A stretch of DNA of 64,000 bases from Diphasiastrum complanatum (GCA_029204225.1 CM055095.1:58304865-58368864); one strand, 5' to 3'. Shown: positions 12,675 through 23,439, counted from the stretch's first letter. The notes: generated by a model not told the origin, from the sequence alone. Numbers and translations: made by a program.

Positions 12675-15063
12675 ACATGGAGAGGCATTCCGAGGAAGTA
12701 ATGCACTAAGGTAGGGAGCTTTTTAAATTGTGTAGTCACATAACGAGCTCATATGAAGCTGGCAGCATTCAAAAGGCTTTGCTTGCTCATCTACAAAAGG
12801 GATCTAGCTATAGACATTTTATAATGCTTTCATGTAAACTTGATCAAGAAAACTATCACGTATGGAGGTTTAACATGAAGAACATCCTAGTTATGGCTGA
12901 CCTATGGGAGTTAGCCATTCATGTTGATTCCAGGCCCATTCATTTGGAATAGCCAAGCAAAGAAGTGTCATACTTTGTATCATCAATATGTCCATCCACA
13001 ACAAACAGATTTCCCACACAGGTGGAGCTGAGACTCCTCAACAAGCATGGGCAATTCTAAAAGGTCTATTTGAAACAACTACTTCTTCAAACATCCTATT
13101 TTTAAAACAAAAGTTTCTTGCATTGAAGATGGAGGGAAACAATGTTATGGCTTACTTGAGAAGGATCAAGGAGTTGAAAGACCAAAGATGTCAAGTTGGT
13201 GAACTCTAAACACGCTGATATGGTAAGCATTGCTTTGAATGGGCTGTCACAAAGTTTTCAGCACATCATCATCTTGCTGATTGTGCAGGAAAGGATCCCG
13301 AACTACGAAGGCTTGCTGGGATTTTGGTTCAAGAAGAGTCAACCTCAAACGAAATAATGAAACGACAATGAATCAAGCCTTGAATGTCAAGCTTTCATCA
13401 AGAGCTCTTGAAAAAGGCCATAGTTCCCCATTCAGGACAGCCAACACAAATCAAAAGGGTCCTTGTGATTTTCGTGGTAAGCCAAATCACCTTGAACCTG
13501 AGTCTAGAAATACAGAATCAATAGAAATCTAATTCCAAGCAAAATGCAAGTTTAAATAATAATAATACAACCTTGTTACTATTGTGATAATCCAGGTCAC
13601 TTTGAATTGGCATGTCACATCGCAATCAAGGTTTTGAATCCCACAAAAATTGATATGCTTGAGTTCCATAATTTAGAAAATATACCCAAGTATTTCTTGA
13701 GTAGTAGCAAGATCCTCCCAATTAAAGTGTTTGAGCAGATCCCTGTATGGCACTATGCACAAGCTCAGGAGAATTGCTAGGCCACCAAGAAACCAAAAAG
13801 GGCAGCCAGAATTGTTTCAGAGCTACTTTCAATTGGACAACAACAAGCCGCGTCTGTTGTTTCTTAATACCACAATATTGTTCCTTCCAGTTTGTCCTCA
13901 CATTTTTTCATTATGATTGTTGGGCTAAGGCTAATTAGAGATATGGTGAGTAGACATGCAGAATCTATGTGCATAGACAACAAACAGATGCAGGCGTCTC
14001 GTCACATGAGAAGGTTGCAGTTGCAGTTACGTGAATCTTTAAAAGAGATAGAAGTTTGCAGATCAGAACTTTATCCTGACAGGTTGCGGCCTTCAAAACC
14101 AAAAAACAAAGGGCAAATTTCTCGTGAGGACATTGGAAGCTCCTTTACGCAGTTGTGGAAGACTTCATGAATGGTTTCGTGAGAATGAAGGTTGAAGTGA
14201 AACTGTCCAAGACTTTCAGAATGAAAGAATTTTGAAGGCCCTTAAGAAGAAGGTTGCCACTTCAATTCCGTACGCATGTTAGCTACGACTTCGGAAAACT
14301 GTTTCTATTAATCTCAAGAATGTTTTGTTAGGTGATGAATTTGACTTATACTTATACAATCTCGGTGAGGCTGGGGCCATTTTAATATTTTCGTTGGCCC
14401 CTGTATGTCAGATGGTTGCAGTGTTCTCTATTGACAGATTGTTAGGAGGCATTCTGATATTCTCATTTCTTTCACTAGGCATTTAAATGTCAGAGAATTT
14501 CCAGACATGTCATGTTGTTCAACTGGTTCTAAAGGTTAAATTTGACCCCTTAGGCATATACACAGCAGATCGTTTTCAATCAATAAAGAAAGATGAGCTA
14601 TTGGCCAGTATTTATGAACCTCCTAGAATGCTTATGCAACCAAACATCATATTTTATGGCTTGGTGATAAGCTAAGGAAACACATGAGAACACACCTGTG
14701 CAAAGTGCTCGGAAGTTTGCCACTGTAATGGGTACGGAATCAGCAAACAACTGCAATGTTGAAACCAGTCTTGATTTGATATCATGGTCAAAAAACCCTC
14801 CTAAGCTAGAGTATCAAAAGCTCACCCAAAAATGAAGCAGAATTTTTCGTAATCTTATCATATAAAAGCTCAACAGGACATCACCATAATTTGACATCTT
14901 CAGATATAAAAAGAGCAGTTAAAAAGCCAAAGACTTTGGCTACATGACTAGGAACATGGAATAAATGTCTAAGAAAGATCACCTCCATCACTATCCTGCC
15001 TGCTGCTTCACCTCCGATCGTGATGTCAAAAAATACTTTTGGATTTAATTTGAGCCTGCCCAT
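4620..15063 (-). CDS. SR-rich nuclear cyclophilin (peptidyl-prolyl isomerase, CYP63/CYP95 type), 9 exons seen
   Basis: Peptidyl-prolyl cis-trans isomerase with a Ser/Asp/Lys/Arg-rich tail; plant relatives of this class sit in nuclear speckles with SR splicing factors. Exons on the minus strand with GT-AG borders: 14983-15063, 14696-14750, 12169-12257, 11895-11919, 11358-11396, 11126-11243, 10347-10516, 4927-5422, 4620-4789. All phases join without a shift, giving at least 414 residues. Residues 8-178 are the cyclophilin domain. The isomerase residues are present as R67 (FHRVI), F72, M73, Q75 and H138, but the cyclosporin-contacting Trp of CypA is His133 (PHLDG), as is common in large nuclear cyclophilins. 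Residues 194-414 are the charged SR-like tail with a 42-residue tandem repeat. The chosen start ([13 protein letters not shown]) matches the usual N-terminus length. The 4.9-kb seventh intron and others are full of transposon debris. The 3' end is not resolved. If the seventh intron is retained, the frame stops at 10306-10308, giving a tail-less form. Confidence 0.85.
5133..5384 (-). repeat. 126-bp tandem duplication inside the SR-like exon
   Basis: Two head-to-tail copies (about 5133-5258 and 5259-5384) encode a 42-residue unit containing CSPSDEDGY, a basic KSRRKHK block and [11 protein letters not shown]. The unit length is a multiple of three, so the frame is kept. Only a few differences are visible (for example DT/AM after DEDGY), which suggests a recent duplication. 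It doubles the acidic/serine kinase-site-like block and the basic block of the cyclophilin tail. Confidence 0.88.
5423..6239. other. Start of the large intron 7; nothing coding seen
   Basis: This is the intron segment between the SR-like exon and the LINE remnant. Short frames at 5708-6046 contain a small internal repeat (APAFHKC/TPTFYKC, from about 5824-5912) but no known domain. The repeat looks like an old local duplication rather than coding sequence. Confidence 0.45.
6240..7880 (-). mobile_element. Non-LTR (LINE) retrotransposon ORF2 fragment in intron 7
   Basis: On the minus strand a broken ORF2 can be followed. About 7400-7560 is an endonuclease-RT linker ([13 protein letters not shown]). 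About 6900-7316 is the N-terminal RT ([25 protein letters not shown]). About 6722-6890 is RT motif 2 and motif A ([31 protein letters not shown]). About 6240-6626 holds C-terminal sequence ending in a Cys-rich block ([14 protein letters not shown]). The part holding the YxDD motif is absent, and an A/T-free poly-G run (about 7297-7311) marks one frameshift. The same family occurs in opposite orientation at 9.09-10.06 kb. The LINE clade cannot be assigned by eye. The copy lies in the same orientation as the host gene. Confidence 0.78.
7881..8764. other. Intron 7 sequence with a 30-bp tandem repeat
   Basis: No coding feature is recognised. A 30-bp unit beginning ATATTGGTGGGTAA is repeated twice at 8353-8382 and 8383-8412 with four or five differences. 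Confidence 0.6.
8765..9087 (+). mobile_element. LINE 3' end (copy A) with hairpin, AATAAA and microsatellite tail
   Basis: The block TTGGTCTTAT, also found in copy B at 10.0 kb, is followed by a perfect TGCC-TTTT-GGCA hairpin (8931-8942), AATAAA (8956-8961), CTT repeats, then (CT)n (about 8998-9068) and (CA)n (about 9068-9087). The upstream 150 bp has no coding signal and is taken as 3' untranslated sequence. Identification as a LINE 3' end rests on similarity to copy B, which does carry RT. Confidence 0.5.
9088..10137 (+). mobile_element. 5'-truncated, internally deleted LINE copy B with (CT)n tail
   Basis: Starting directly after the (CT)n(CA)n tract, the plus strand reads [20 protein letters not shown] (RT motif A), then [18 protein letters not shown] (RT motif B), with a stop near 9261. 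The RT catalytic YxDD block is missing, and the frame passes directly into the C-terminal domain (9329-9664) containing [19 protein letters not shown], a CX2C...C zinc-binding-like block. The 3' end has TTGGTCTTAT, an imperfect hairpin TGCTTTTTGGCA (10009-10020), AATAAA (10035-10040) and an 82-bp (CT)n array (10056-10137). It is the same family as the minus-strand copy at 6.24-7.88 kb. Confidence 0.75.
10138..10346. other. Intron 7, proximal part
   Basis: About 200 bp between the LINE tail and the end of the cyclophilin exon. The exon frame runs on to a stop at 10306-10308 if the GT donor at 10345-10346 is not used. Confidence 0.6.
12291..12366. repeat. (CT)n microsatellite in cyclophilin intron
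   Basis: Uninterrupted TC dinucleotide array about 75 bp long, roughly 35 bp 5' of the exon beginning at 12257 on the minus strand. There it reads as (GA)n, so it does not supply the polypyrimidine tract of that acceptor. Confidence 0.92.
12625..12670. repeat. (CT)n microsatellite in cyclophilin intron
   Basis: CT array with one CCC interruption near 12636-12638, lying just upstream of the copia gag remnant. Confidence 0.9.
12770..13640 (+). pseudogene. Ty1/copia gag remnant in antisense orientation within cyclophilin intron 2
   Basis: The plus strand shows copia gag features: [20 protein letters not shown] (the N-terminal Y-x-x-W block), a UBN2/gag_2-like core with [20 protein letters not shown] and [19 protein letters not shown], and a zinc knuckle [14 protein letters not shown] (about 13565-13617, CX2CX4HX4C). 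Stops and frameshifts at 12950, 13207 and 13530 break it. No LTR or pol was found next to it. It is oriented against the host gene. Confidence 0.75.
13880..14690 (+). other. Unassigned coding-like sequence in cyclophilin intron 2
   Basis: Consecutive plus-strand frames (13892-14170 and about 14170-14660) have fairly even amino-acid composition with charged helical stretches ([20 protein letters not shown]) and only scattered stops. No family is recognised. It may be the rest of the element carrying the gag at 12.8-13.6 kb or a captured gene fragment. Confidence 0.25.
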
Positions 15064-15338
15064 CCTTTCTAACTGTTTCACAGCAGCCCTAGGAAGTTGT
15101 AGCTTAAAATTGCTATCAAAGACAAACATTAATCCATCGTTAGATGCTTAATAAGTTTCAGCAAGTGCTTGCAAAACTCAACAAATTGTAACAATAATGG
15201 CCATATGCAAACAGCTAATCCCATATGAAGATTTCATTGGACATGGAGATTTCAACCCAAAAATCATGGAGGTTTTTAAAACCTGATAAACATACCAAAA
15301 AAGCTCAAGTTTACAGTCCGGATTCAACCCTTCACTTA

Positions 15339-15612
15339 GAAGCCAGTTACTTTGGAAATTTGTAAATATCACAGAGTAATCTAAATGAACGATTTTCACT
15401 TAAACATTGAAGCCAGTTACTTTGGAAATTTGTAAATATATCAGAGTAATATAAATGAACAATTTACACTTAAACAGTAAAAAGTCAAATATTGTAACAT
15501 GGTGCCATCGATCTTTTCGAGATAAAGGGGAAATTTTAACTGGTTGCTCAACAAAAACATGGTTCACCCAGTTACTTTGGAAATTTGTAAATACCGCAGT
15601 GTAACCTAAATG
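15339..15612. repeat. 70-bp tandem repeat, two full units plus a diverged third
   Basis: Units starting GAAGCCAGTTACTTTGG begin at 15339 and 15409 (period 70, few differences). A partial third copy runs from about 15566 to 15612. The repeat lies in the long 5' UTR intron of the cyclophilin gene. Confidence 0.82.
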
Positions 15613-15639
15613 GAAAAACTAATCATTGGAACATTAAAA

Positions 15640-18600
15640 GCTCACATAGATCCATGTCAGACAGTCGACCTACTCATGAGAACAAATAGACACATGTAAA
15701 CCATGATAATAATGATGAGTATACAGCCAGCCTTGCTTTAAAGACAAGCAAATTTCAAGGTGCAGACAAGAAACTCAGATTTCATTGTTCAAAAGCTCAA
15801 ATTTAGTGTGACCACAGCTTGTAAACTTTCTTCCAACTCTAGAGATTTGTTAATGCTTGCTAGAAGACCTATTAACAAGCTACTTTGACCAAATATAATA
15901 GGCCCTAGGGTCATTCAGCTCTAACCATAGTCAATTGATTCATCATTCTAGGTTTTCCAATGCTGAAAAGTGTTAAACTTGTAAACCTAGCTAAATAAAT
16001 AAGACATGGTACATGGTTATACTTGGGTCCAAGTTTTAAAGGCCCAAGATAACTTAGGCAAAAAAATTTGGTACAAACTCGTGGGAGGCCTTCTTGCATG
16101 ATGACGCCACATACCCACTTGAGTTTGGTAGCCCCACATGCACATGTGCATGGGGGAGAACAAGTTAGTTTGCCACCTAGCATAGCATGCATGCAACATG
16201 CAAAATGCATGCATGAATATTGGGACACTTGGCAATTGCATGCCAATCATTGTACATACCAAAATTCTACTTATTGGAGGCTCCACGAGTTGGAGGGATT
16301 GGAGAGTTTGGGAATCATCTTCCATCTTCATTTTCATTATCTTCTTGATCTGATTCTTGTAGGTACTCGCTGCTGGATCTGATCTGTGTTTTCACAGGTT
16401 TCTCACTCATCTCTCATCCGATTTCAATGAGGATAGTTGCATACTGATTCTTGGTGAAGGGCGCTACTATTCCTATCTTTCCTATCTCTAATCACAATGT
16501 TTCCATGACCAGAACAGCCATCATTCAGATCTGATTGGGCGCTGGTTCTGTTTTGCTTGTTTCTTCATTTCTCCTTAGTGAATTGTCAGAATTGGATGAA
16601 ATCAATCGCATAAGGTTTCTATTGCATAGGCTCTGTCATTCCTCATGATTAGAAGCAATTAGAAGTGAATCTGAATCTGGTTTTTCCAGATTGACACTAT
16701 CAATTGTATTGGCCAGCAAGTAGAATTAGTCCTTTCCTTGATTCATCTGATAGGCATAAGAGTAGACTTCATACAGATTGAAGTAGGATCAAATCTATGA
16801 TCCACAACTTGCTGTTTTTCCTATTTCAAGCTTGCATGACAGTTGCATGTCAAGTTACTTTATTGCATGCTCCTATCCTAATTTTGTTAGGATCAAATAA
16901 TCTTTGAAAATAACATCACTAGGGTCCTGAGTTCAAGCTATTCTAGCATCCTTATTTTACAACAAAAAGCGCATCTGAAAATTCACTCGATGTTAGCTTG
17001 ATTGACAACATTGCATGTTGTCAGTGCCATTGTATCGTAGTGATTCCAATTTTAAAACAGATAATTCCCTTTACTAGAGGTCCCCCATCTGTGCCCCTCA
17101 TCTTTGTGAATTGTCTTTGTATGAATTTGCCACAATTTACTTTTATTTCTTTTCACAACCGGCATTGTGAGCAATAATTCTAGACTCTACCTTGTTAACT
17201 TATGCAATTTTGTAAATTGGAATTTCCAAGTTGTTTTAGCCAAGATATGATTGTATGTTAGCTTTCCATCATCCCATTGCATCACTATATGGCTTTTCCC
17301 AATCACTAACTCACATTCAATGCTAGACTTTCACGATAAATTGTTTAGCCTCTTTTACTTTATTGTGTATGCTTTACACCTTGAGTGAAAGGTGATTTGT
17401 TTTCATAATCATGGACTCAAATTCTCAAAATTAAAACTCCGTTACGAGCTCGTAAAGCAACTACCACTAGGTTCCCAAATTGTTCAATCTTATGGATATA
17501 TGTGAAGCTCTGACTGCATGGAGTAGTTTCACTTATTGCTTTGATATTTATGTCTAAAGAAACAATTGACATTTTTAGCATACAGAACTTCATTTGCAAC
17601 AGACAAAATTAAATTGCCCGAAAGAAAATCTCCTAGGATGGTGGATACAGATCCCTGAGGTGGGTGGCATTTTAAAACTGCAATTGATACATACTGTGCA
17701 ATCTGGAAAAAGTAAATAACTTCCAAAAAGCAGCTTCACAAATCGCACAACGAGTCGTGTACAAAATCTGTATGCTCACTTAGGGGAGGAAGAAAACGAT
17801 ATCAAGAAAAAATTCCCAATTTCAAGATGGACCATTTCAGTGCAGCATTTAGGATAGAATGGCTTCAAATTATGCCTTGGAATTACAAAATCTGAAACAT
17901 CACATTGCAAATATTTCAGATTCCATGTTTATTATAATAGTTCACACAAAACTTCCTACCATCAATGCTGAAGTTTGCAAATGAGTTGGTAGAAAATGTG
18001 TTTGCAAGTTTGCAATATAACGCAAACGTCTTTGCTTGGAACTATGAACTTTACTACGTTGTATGGAAAGTCGTCCACAAAGACCTCGTGCTAGCATAAC
18101 TGAAATGAATGCAGCGCCACGAACTATCAAGCTTCAAAAACTGGGTTCCCATTCGCAACTTTCTAATTGCCACATAGAAACAATGAAAAGATATCCAAAC
18201 ACTAACCCAGTTTAACCAGATTGTCAATCCTTGGTCCCAAAAAATTAGTTAAATTACTGCATCTCTTAAAGCACAGCCTGCTCAAAACCAAGATAACAAT
18301 CTTCATTCACATAATGCTTTGAGGAGGCACTCGAAACTTAATAAATTTCTCTCCAACAAGGTCTTCCATCTGAAATTTGAAAAGAACTAGAATTTTCAAC
18401 AGACTTGACAATGACTCTTTCGCAAGCCATAACAAGAAACATAGTATTACAGAGTTCAGCGGGAAATAGTACCACGCTGCAGTAACTAAGCCGCAAAAAG
18501 GGGGCAAGACAGCTGCACCAGCACTACGACTGCAAGCAAATTTTCTGAAATAGTTCTCCCGCTATAAAGGAGTATTGTTTCCTCTGAAATCGAAAAACAC

Positions 18601-18790
18601 CATCGAACTTTCGCAGATCAAAACCATCCAGAGTCAGCAGTCATGGACCTGGCATCTATAAACTAGATTATTGCCTTCAGGTTTTCTAAGCTAGCATGCG
18701 ATCCAAGCCGTTGGCCGATACTTACAATTTGGCTATTTCGAATCAAAACCCCTGTTCTAAATCCAACAACAAAGAAATCATAGTTTGATG
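15640..18790. other. Long 5' UTR intron, no element recognised
   Basis: AT-rich sequence without convincing exons, LTRs or transposon domains on either strand. A CATGC-rich patch lies at 16189-16216. Open frames in the area (for example 15911-16382) look random. Confidence 0.45.
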
Positions 18791-18798
18791 ATATCTAC

Positions 18799-19000
18799 CT
18801 AAACCTTGAGCAATATTGATGATCTACAGCATCTTAGATCCGCGCAAGACAACGCTCCAGAGATAGATGATCATTAAACTTGAGAAATCGAGCAGCAAGA
18901 ACACCGCGCAGCAGAAAAACGAAAGGAAATTAGGGCAGCTCTGATTTGAGGAACGCCATAGCGAGAAGCGTCGAGGGTTAAGACCTACGCCGACCTGTAA
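18799..19000 (-). promoter_or_regulatory. Probable 5' UTR exon and promoter-proximal region of the SR-cyclophilin gene
   Basis: On the minus strand a moderately GC-richer stretch ends at a good donor, AG|GTAGAT, at 18799/18798. The exon carrying the start codon is preceded by TTAG at about 15067-15070, a usable acceptor, so a 5' UTR intron of about 3.7 kb is plausible. Such an intron is common in plant genes. The transcription start is not visible and is assumed to lie near 19.0 kb. Confidence 0.35.
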
Positions 19001-19033
19001 GTATCAGTTCCCCCGGTCATGAAAACTCTTTTG

Positions 19034-19060
19034 GTCAGCCGGTGACACCGGCCTGACCGG
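19034..19060. repeat. GC-rich inverted repeat
   Basis: The arms GGTCAGCCGG and CCGGCCTGACC pair around a short TGACA-type loop with a one-base bulge. A further CCGGTCA lies just upstream (19013-19019). It sits close to the inferred cyclophilin transcription start. Its function is unknown. Confidence 0.6.
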
Positions 19061-19439
19061 TTGTAATATGCTACTCTACTCCATTTCACTTGGGACTTCT
19101 TGTTGTGTGGCCTTCCACATTTTTTTTATCTTTATGTGCACAGCTTACGGTGAAACGCCAAGGACAAAGCATTATCTTACCTTCCGTCATTGTTTCTTTC
19201 TACCATCAGCGTATTTATATTGCATTACAACGTTTACAAGCGGTTTCAATTCTTCGACGGGCTCAGTTTGCAGGAGCGGCTGCTTCAAAGCTTCTTGCAT
19301 TACCTATTACTCGATCTATTTTAGTTATTGATTTACATCAGGCTGTTGGTTTTGAGTAATTAGCTTATTATTTTAAGTTTTACTTAGCTTTTGGGTAGCT
19401 TAATTCATTTTTTCCGTTTTACGATTTTATTTTAAATAC

Positions 19440-19525
19440 TTTAATCTTCTTGTATGATCATGGGTATTCCCATCGTTTTTAATAAAAGCAGGGATATTAT
19501 TATTATTCTTATTATTATTCCATTT
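19440..19525 (+). mobile_element. LINE/SINE-like 3' end with hairpin, AATAAA and (ATT)n tail
   Basis: ATGGG-TATT-CCCAT is a perfect hairpin (19460-19473), followed by AATAAA (19481-19486) and an (ATT)n-like tail (19494-19518). The layout matches the LINE 3' ends at 8.93 and 10.01 kb, but the primary sequence differs and no RT is recognised upstream. Confidence 0.4.
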
Positions 19526-19621
19526 GAGTGGCTAGGGTTAGCCGGTTTTGCCTTGGAGAGGGTAGAACCCAGTGTCAAATGGGTTCGCCTTCGCAAGTTG
19601 CACTGCATGGAAGCATCTTGA

Positions 19622-19760
19622 GTTTTTATAAGGCCAGTTAATACCCATTTTAAGATTTTTTGGGTGAAAACAATTTCACATCATCATTGAAAAATTAAAA
19701 ATCCACATCATCGATTTTTTTTTATTATGATGTAGAATTTTTCACCTCTCTCTCCCCGCT
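19622..19760 (+). repeat. Dispersed hairpin repeat, copy 1 (degenerate)
   Basis: It starts TTTTTATAAGGCCAGTTAAT and aligns with the copy at 40.33 kb over about 120 bp. It contains a diverged inverted repeat (about AATTTCACATCATCATT against AATGATGT-AGAATTTTT type arms) and ends in CT-rich sequence. This suggests a short non-autonomous element or the end of a larger one. Confidence 0.6.
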
Positions 19761-21480
19761 TATGCCCTCCATTCAGGTGTGTTTTTTTGGGTGTGTCTTT
19801 TTGCCACGTGATCGTTTGCCTTATGTCGAACCCTTTTTCTCTCTCTCGTTCTCCCTCCCTTAACGCCTCCGCCATAGCTCTATCTCGCGCATTCACGCGT
19901 TCTCTATCTGTTCTTTATCAAAATAAATCATAATTAGTTGCGCGATGGTAGCTCGTTCATGCACGATTTTAGCAAAATAGAAGACAATCTGCCTTAGTAG
20001 TTAGTGTTGCTTTCTGTTTTGCAAATTTCTTTTCGCAACAGGATTATATTTTCGCTTTGCAAAAAGCAAAAGAAAAATAATCATAGGCTGTGTTGCTTGT
20101 CTTTGTCACTATGCTGCTTTGGTTTGTACTTTTGATTTTCGTTGCTGCGAAGAATCATGATTTGTATAAATCTTTTTCTTCGTCGTTTCATTTGTTCGTA
20201 GTTTCATTTGTATCTATATCTAGGCCTTTACATTAACAGAATGTCCGATGTAGTCGACGGTTACATGCCACTGTACTAGCTTATGTGAGATGACTTGTTA
20301 GTTGGTTAATTAGTGTGCACCTTACAGATCTAGCCTGAGTAATGAGTAGTTTGTACTTTATAGAAAAGGATATTATAGTAGTTCGCATTTTACACGAGGG
20401 GACTCTTGCTTGTTGCCTGAAGTTCCACTCGGCACACAATTGCACTTCCCACAGCACATGTTACAATAATGGATACAACGCTCATGGAGCTTAGCTTAGA
20501 AGAGTAATTTACAACATGTCAAGAACATCAAGTATCATCTTAGAATAAATTGGTTTTTAAAGCTCTATGCCAGGAATTGAACCGTAAAGTTTCCCTCCGT
20601 TACCCGAGAGGAGCACGTAGGAAATTATAGATGAAATACAGAAAGAATGATCCGAACACAATGAAGATGCTAGAAAATTAATTTCTAATGGACACGGAGG
20701 TCCGAGGTATTCCAAATCTGTAATTTACCAATTGTAGCGCTTTTGGAAGAGTCTTGGAGAAGATGTCTCATAACTCCTTTACTTTGTGAACAAGCGCGGA
20801 AGCATCACAATGAATATCAAAGCAAATCAAAACATAACATTATCAGCTCTTTTGCTTATAAGTTAACTAACTAAAAAGCAACTAATAGTCCTCAATTTAC
20901 AAGCAGCAATCTCTCCACATCAATTTTTCCAAAATCGATTTAAGGAGACCCTAAGCACTAGGAGTGATTGGTCTCGTACATTGTAGCGTAAGAACATTCT
21001 AGCCTGCTGCATTTAATTAGAAAGTTGTTCATAAATGTATGATTCAGCTCAGTAAGTTGTAGAACTTCAATAAACAAGACACTACAATCTTCTAACGCAG
21101 CCATTTTGAACATGTGAATGTATCTACAAAAAGTACTAGAATAATAATTTTAAAAGCCTTTTAGACTCTTTGCTAGAGAGGGCCACTTTTGACGAGGTCA
21201 ACCTTGATTTCAAAGCCAATTTTTTAAGGCCCTCTCTAACTTTGTCATAAGAAAGTTTGAAACTTTTCCTTCAAAAAACAAAAGCTGGATTAACAATAAG
21301 CATATCACGTGTGATCTTTTTTGTACTTTTTGTGAAAAAATCAGATCCAAAATATCCTTGATGGATCAACAAGATCTTAGCCAAATTTGGTTGCACATCT
21401 AGAAATAGGTAGAAGATAGAAATCGCTACTTTATGCATGCTAGAACTTATAAATGCACAAAGATCTGATCATAAACACTT
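19761..21480. other. Intergenic, nothing recognised
   Basis: AT-rich sequence without supported genes or repeats. Short frames (for example 19708-19896 on the minus strand) arise from simple CT/GA-rich sequence. Confidence 0.5.
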
Positions 21481-21968
21481 TAATACATTAAGGTATTATC
21501 CCTTTCCATACAACAGCAGCAGCCTACTGTCCTTCACACGTGTGGAAGCAAGAACAATCATAAAATCAACATTCTACACATACAAAACCAAGATATCAAG
21601 AGAAATACACATGAGATGGACATAGAATCATAAGAGATGAATTCTCCAAAAGAGAATACAATGATATATTCTCTGCACTGATACTGCTATTTATAACTGC
21701 TCAAATGTCATTTGGCCACTTGCCCTAAATGGTAACTTCTTGGTACTTCATCAAATAACCTAGAAATTCTAGTCTAGATGCAATGTTTGAAAATTAGCCA
21801 AATAGAATGGGTCCAAACTCGACCTCATCCACTTATCTACTTGCCAAAAATAGTACAAACACTATCTAGGCTTTTATTGACATAAAAAAATCTATCTCTA
21901 AGTTGAGATCTAAATTTGGCCTCAAAATTGCCAAAATCAAACAACTAGACTAGTTGAATTTTTCACAC
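21481..21968 (-). repeat. Putative 3' LTR (partial) of minus-strand copia element
   Basis: On the minus strand the RNase H frame ends at a purine tract (GAAGAGGGAG, about 21971-21980) followed by TGTGAAAAATTC, the expected start of a 3' LTR. The far end is not defined because no partner LTR was found, and 21481 is a guess. Confidence 0.35.
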
Positions 21969-21974
21969 TCCCTC

Positions 21975-22800
21975 TTCAACTAGTTTTAGCATAGATTTTG
22001 ATAGAACTCCAAGTGAGGTTCTATGCTTCATAAAAAGATCTTTTCCCAATGATTTGGTGAAGATATCAGCCACACACTCCCTTGAAGAAACATGTTAAAG
22101 CTCCACCTCCTTTGCCATGACTTGTTCTCTCACAGAATGATAAGCCACTTCAATATGCTTGCTCCTTGCATGAAAATAGGATTGTTTGCCAACTTTTGGG
22201 CTAAAAGGTTACCAAAAAAGATGATTGGACTCTCTGAAAAATCCAACAAGTGAAAATCCATTACCATCCTTTTGATCCATAGCATCTCCTTTGTACAAGA
22301 TGTAAGAGCTTTGTACTCGGCCTCATTAGATGACAATGAGATTGTAGCTTTTTTTTCAACATCCAAGAGATAGCTCCATCACTTATGAATATAGCATGTG
22401 CACTTATGGATTTTCTATCCATTTGATCTCCAACAAATTCCAAATCCGAAAATCCATACAAGTTAGGTGATGATCCTCCATAAACAATGCCAAAATCTCT
22501 AGAACCCGAGATGTACCTCAATACTCTCTTGCCTAGTTTCCAATGCTCCACACTAGGATTATGCATAAATTGACTTATTCTACCAACACAAAAGCTAAGA
22601 TCAGGTCTTGTGATGGTTAGATATATGAGTGAACCAACTAGCTTCTATAGAGAGTAATGTCCTCGAAGGATCTTCATTACCTCTTATAGTGAGCTTTCCA
22701 TTTGACTCCATTGGTGTATCACAAGACTTTGCATCTACCATATGAAATCTTTTTAGAACTTTAAAATGGGCATTAGCTAGTTTTATAATAAGAAAAATAT
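21975..22800 (-). pseudogene. Ty1/copia RT C-terminus and RNase H, minus strand
   Basis: Reading downward on the minus strand: a VDAKSCDTPMESNGKL block, LVGSLIYLTITRPDLSF and ISQFMHNPSVEHWKLGKRVL (RT thumb/connection), GFSDLEFVGDQMDRKS (RNase H start), SLSSNEAEYKALTSCTKEM (RNase H core) and VADIFTKSLGKDLF (C-terminal end). Frameshifts occur near 22340 and a stop near 22100. The 5' two thirds of the element are absent. Confidence 0.8.
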
Positions 22801-23430
22801 TAAAATAGGCAACTATTTGTCTTGAACGACGTCAAAAAAATGTCTTGATAGAAAACGTTGTATTGGCTTCAGTAGTTGACATTCGATATATTTTGAAAAA
22901 TATACCGCTATTGTAACAAGAACTATCAAATGAACCAAAAGTGATGGCAGAATTGGTGGTGGAGACAGAGGCTGCTGTAGTAGCGACGTGCTAGAGTGCA
23001 TTTTTTGATGTGAGGATGGCGCTTTGATTTGGAGAGGGTTGATTGTGTTGTGTTTGCTCTTTCCACTGCTATTTTTTTGTTCTTCTAGCCTTCTCTGCAA
23101 CTATGGTGAGGCTCCTTCAGCCTTGTTTGGCTTAGGTTGTCTGTAGGCTTTCTTTTGCAGCATGTGTTTTTCAACACTACTCCTTGGACACTTGTTTCTA
23201 TGGCCTCCAACAGGCCTTCCCGCACTCATATTCTCTTTCGTCCCAAGCCAACTCATTTTTCTCATATTAACAGGTTCAAGCACTATGTCCATGCTCCTGT
23301 TGTAAGTGACTCTATCCCTCCATTTATTAGTGCACCTACCTATTCACTCAAGGGGTCGTCTTCCTATCCCTGCTGTTGTCATCCCTCCCCGCAGCTTTGC
23401 GGCTGGTCTCAAAGACCAGCCTGTCTATCC
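22801..23430. other. Unassigned; frames without motifs
   Basis: Open frames on both strands (22813-23100 minus, 23137-23454 plus) have low-complexity Ser/Pro composition and no known domain. The plus-strand part may be the leader or N-terminus of the LINE ORF1 that follows. Confidence 0.4.
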
Positions 23431-23439
23431 AGCTCTCCT

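Noticed and set aside
15911-16382. His/Cys-rich frames of about 105-110 codons on both strands
   Set aside because: The composition comes from CATGCATG-type simple words; no splice or domain support inside a 5' UTR intron.
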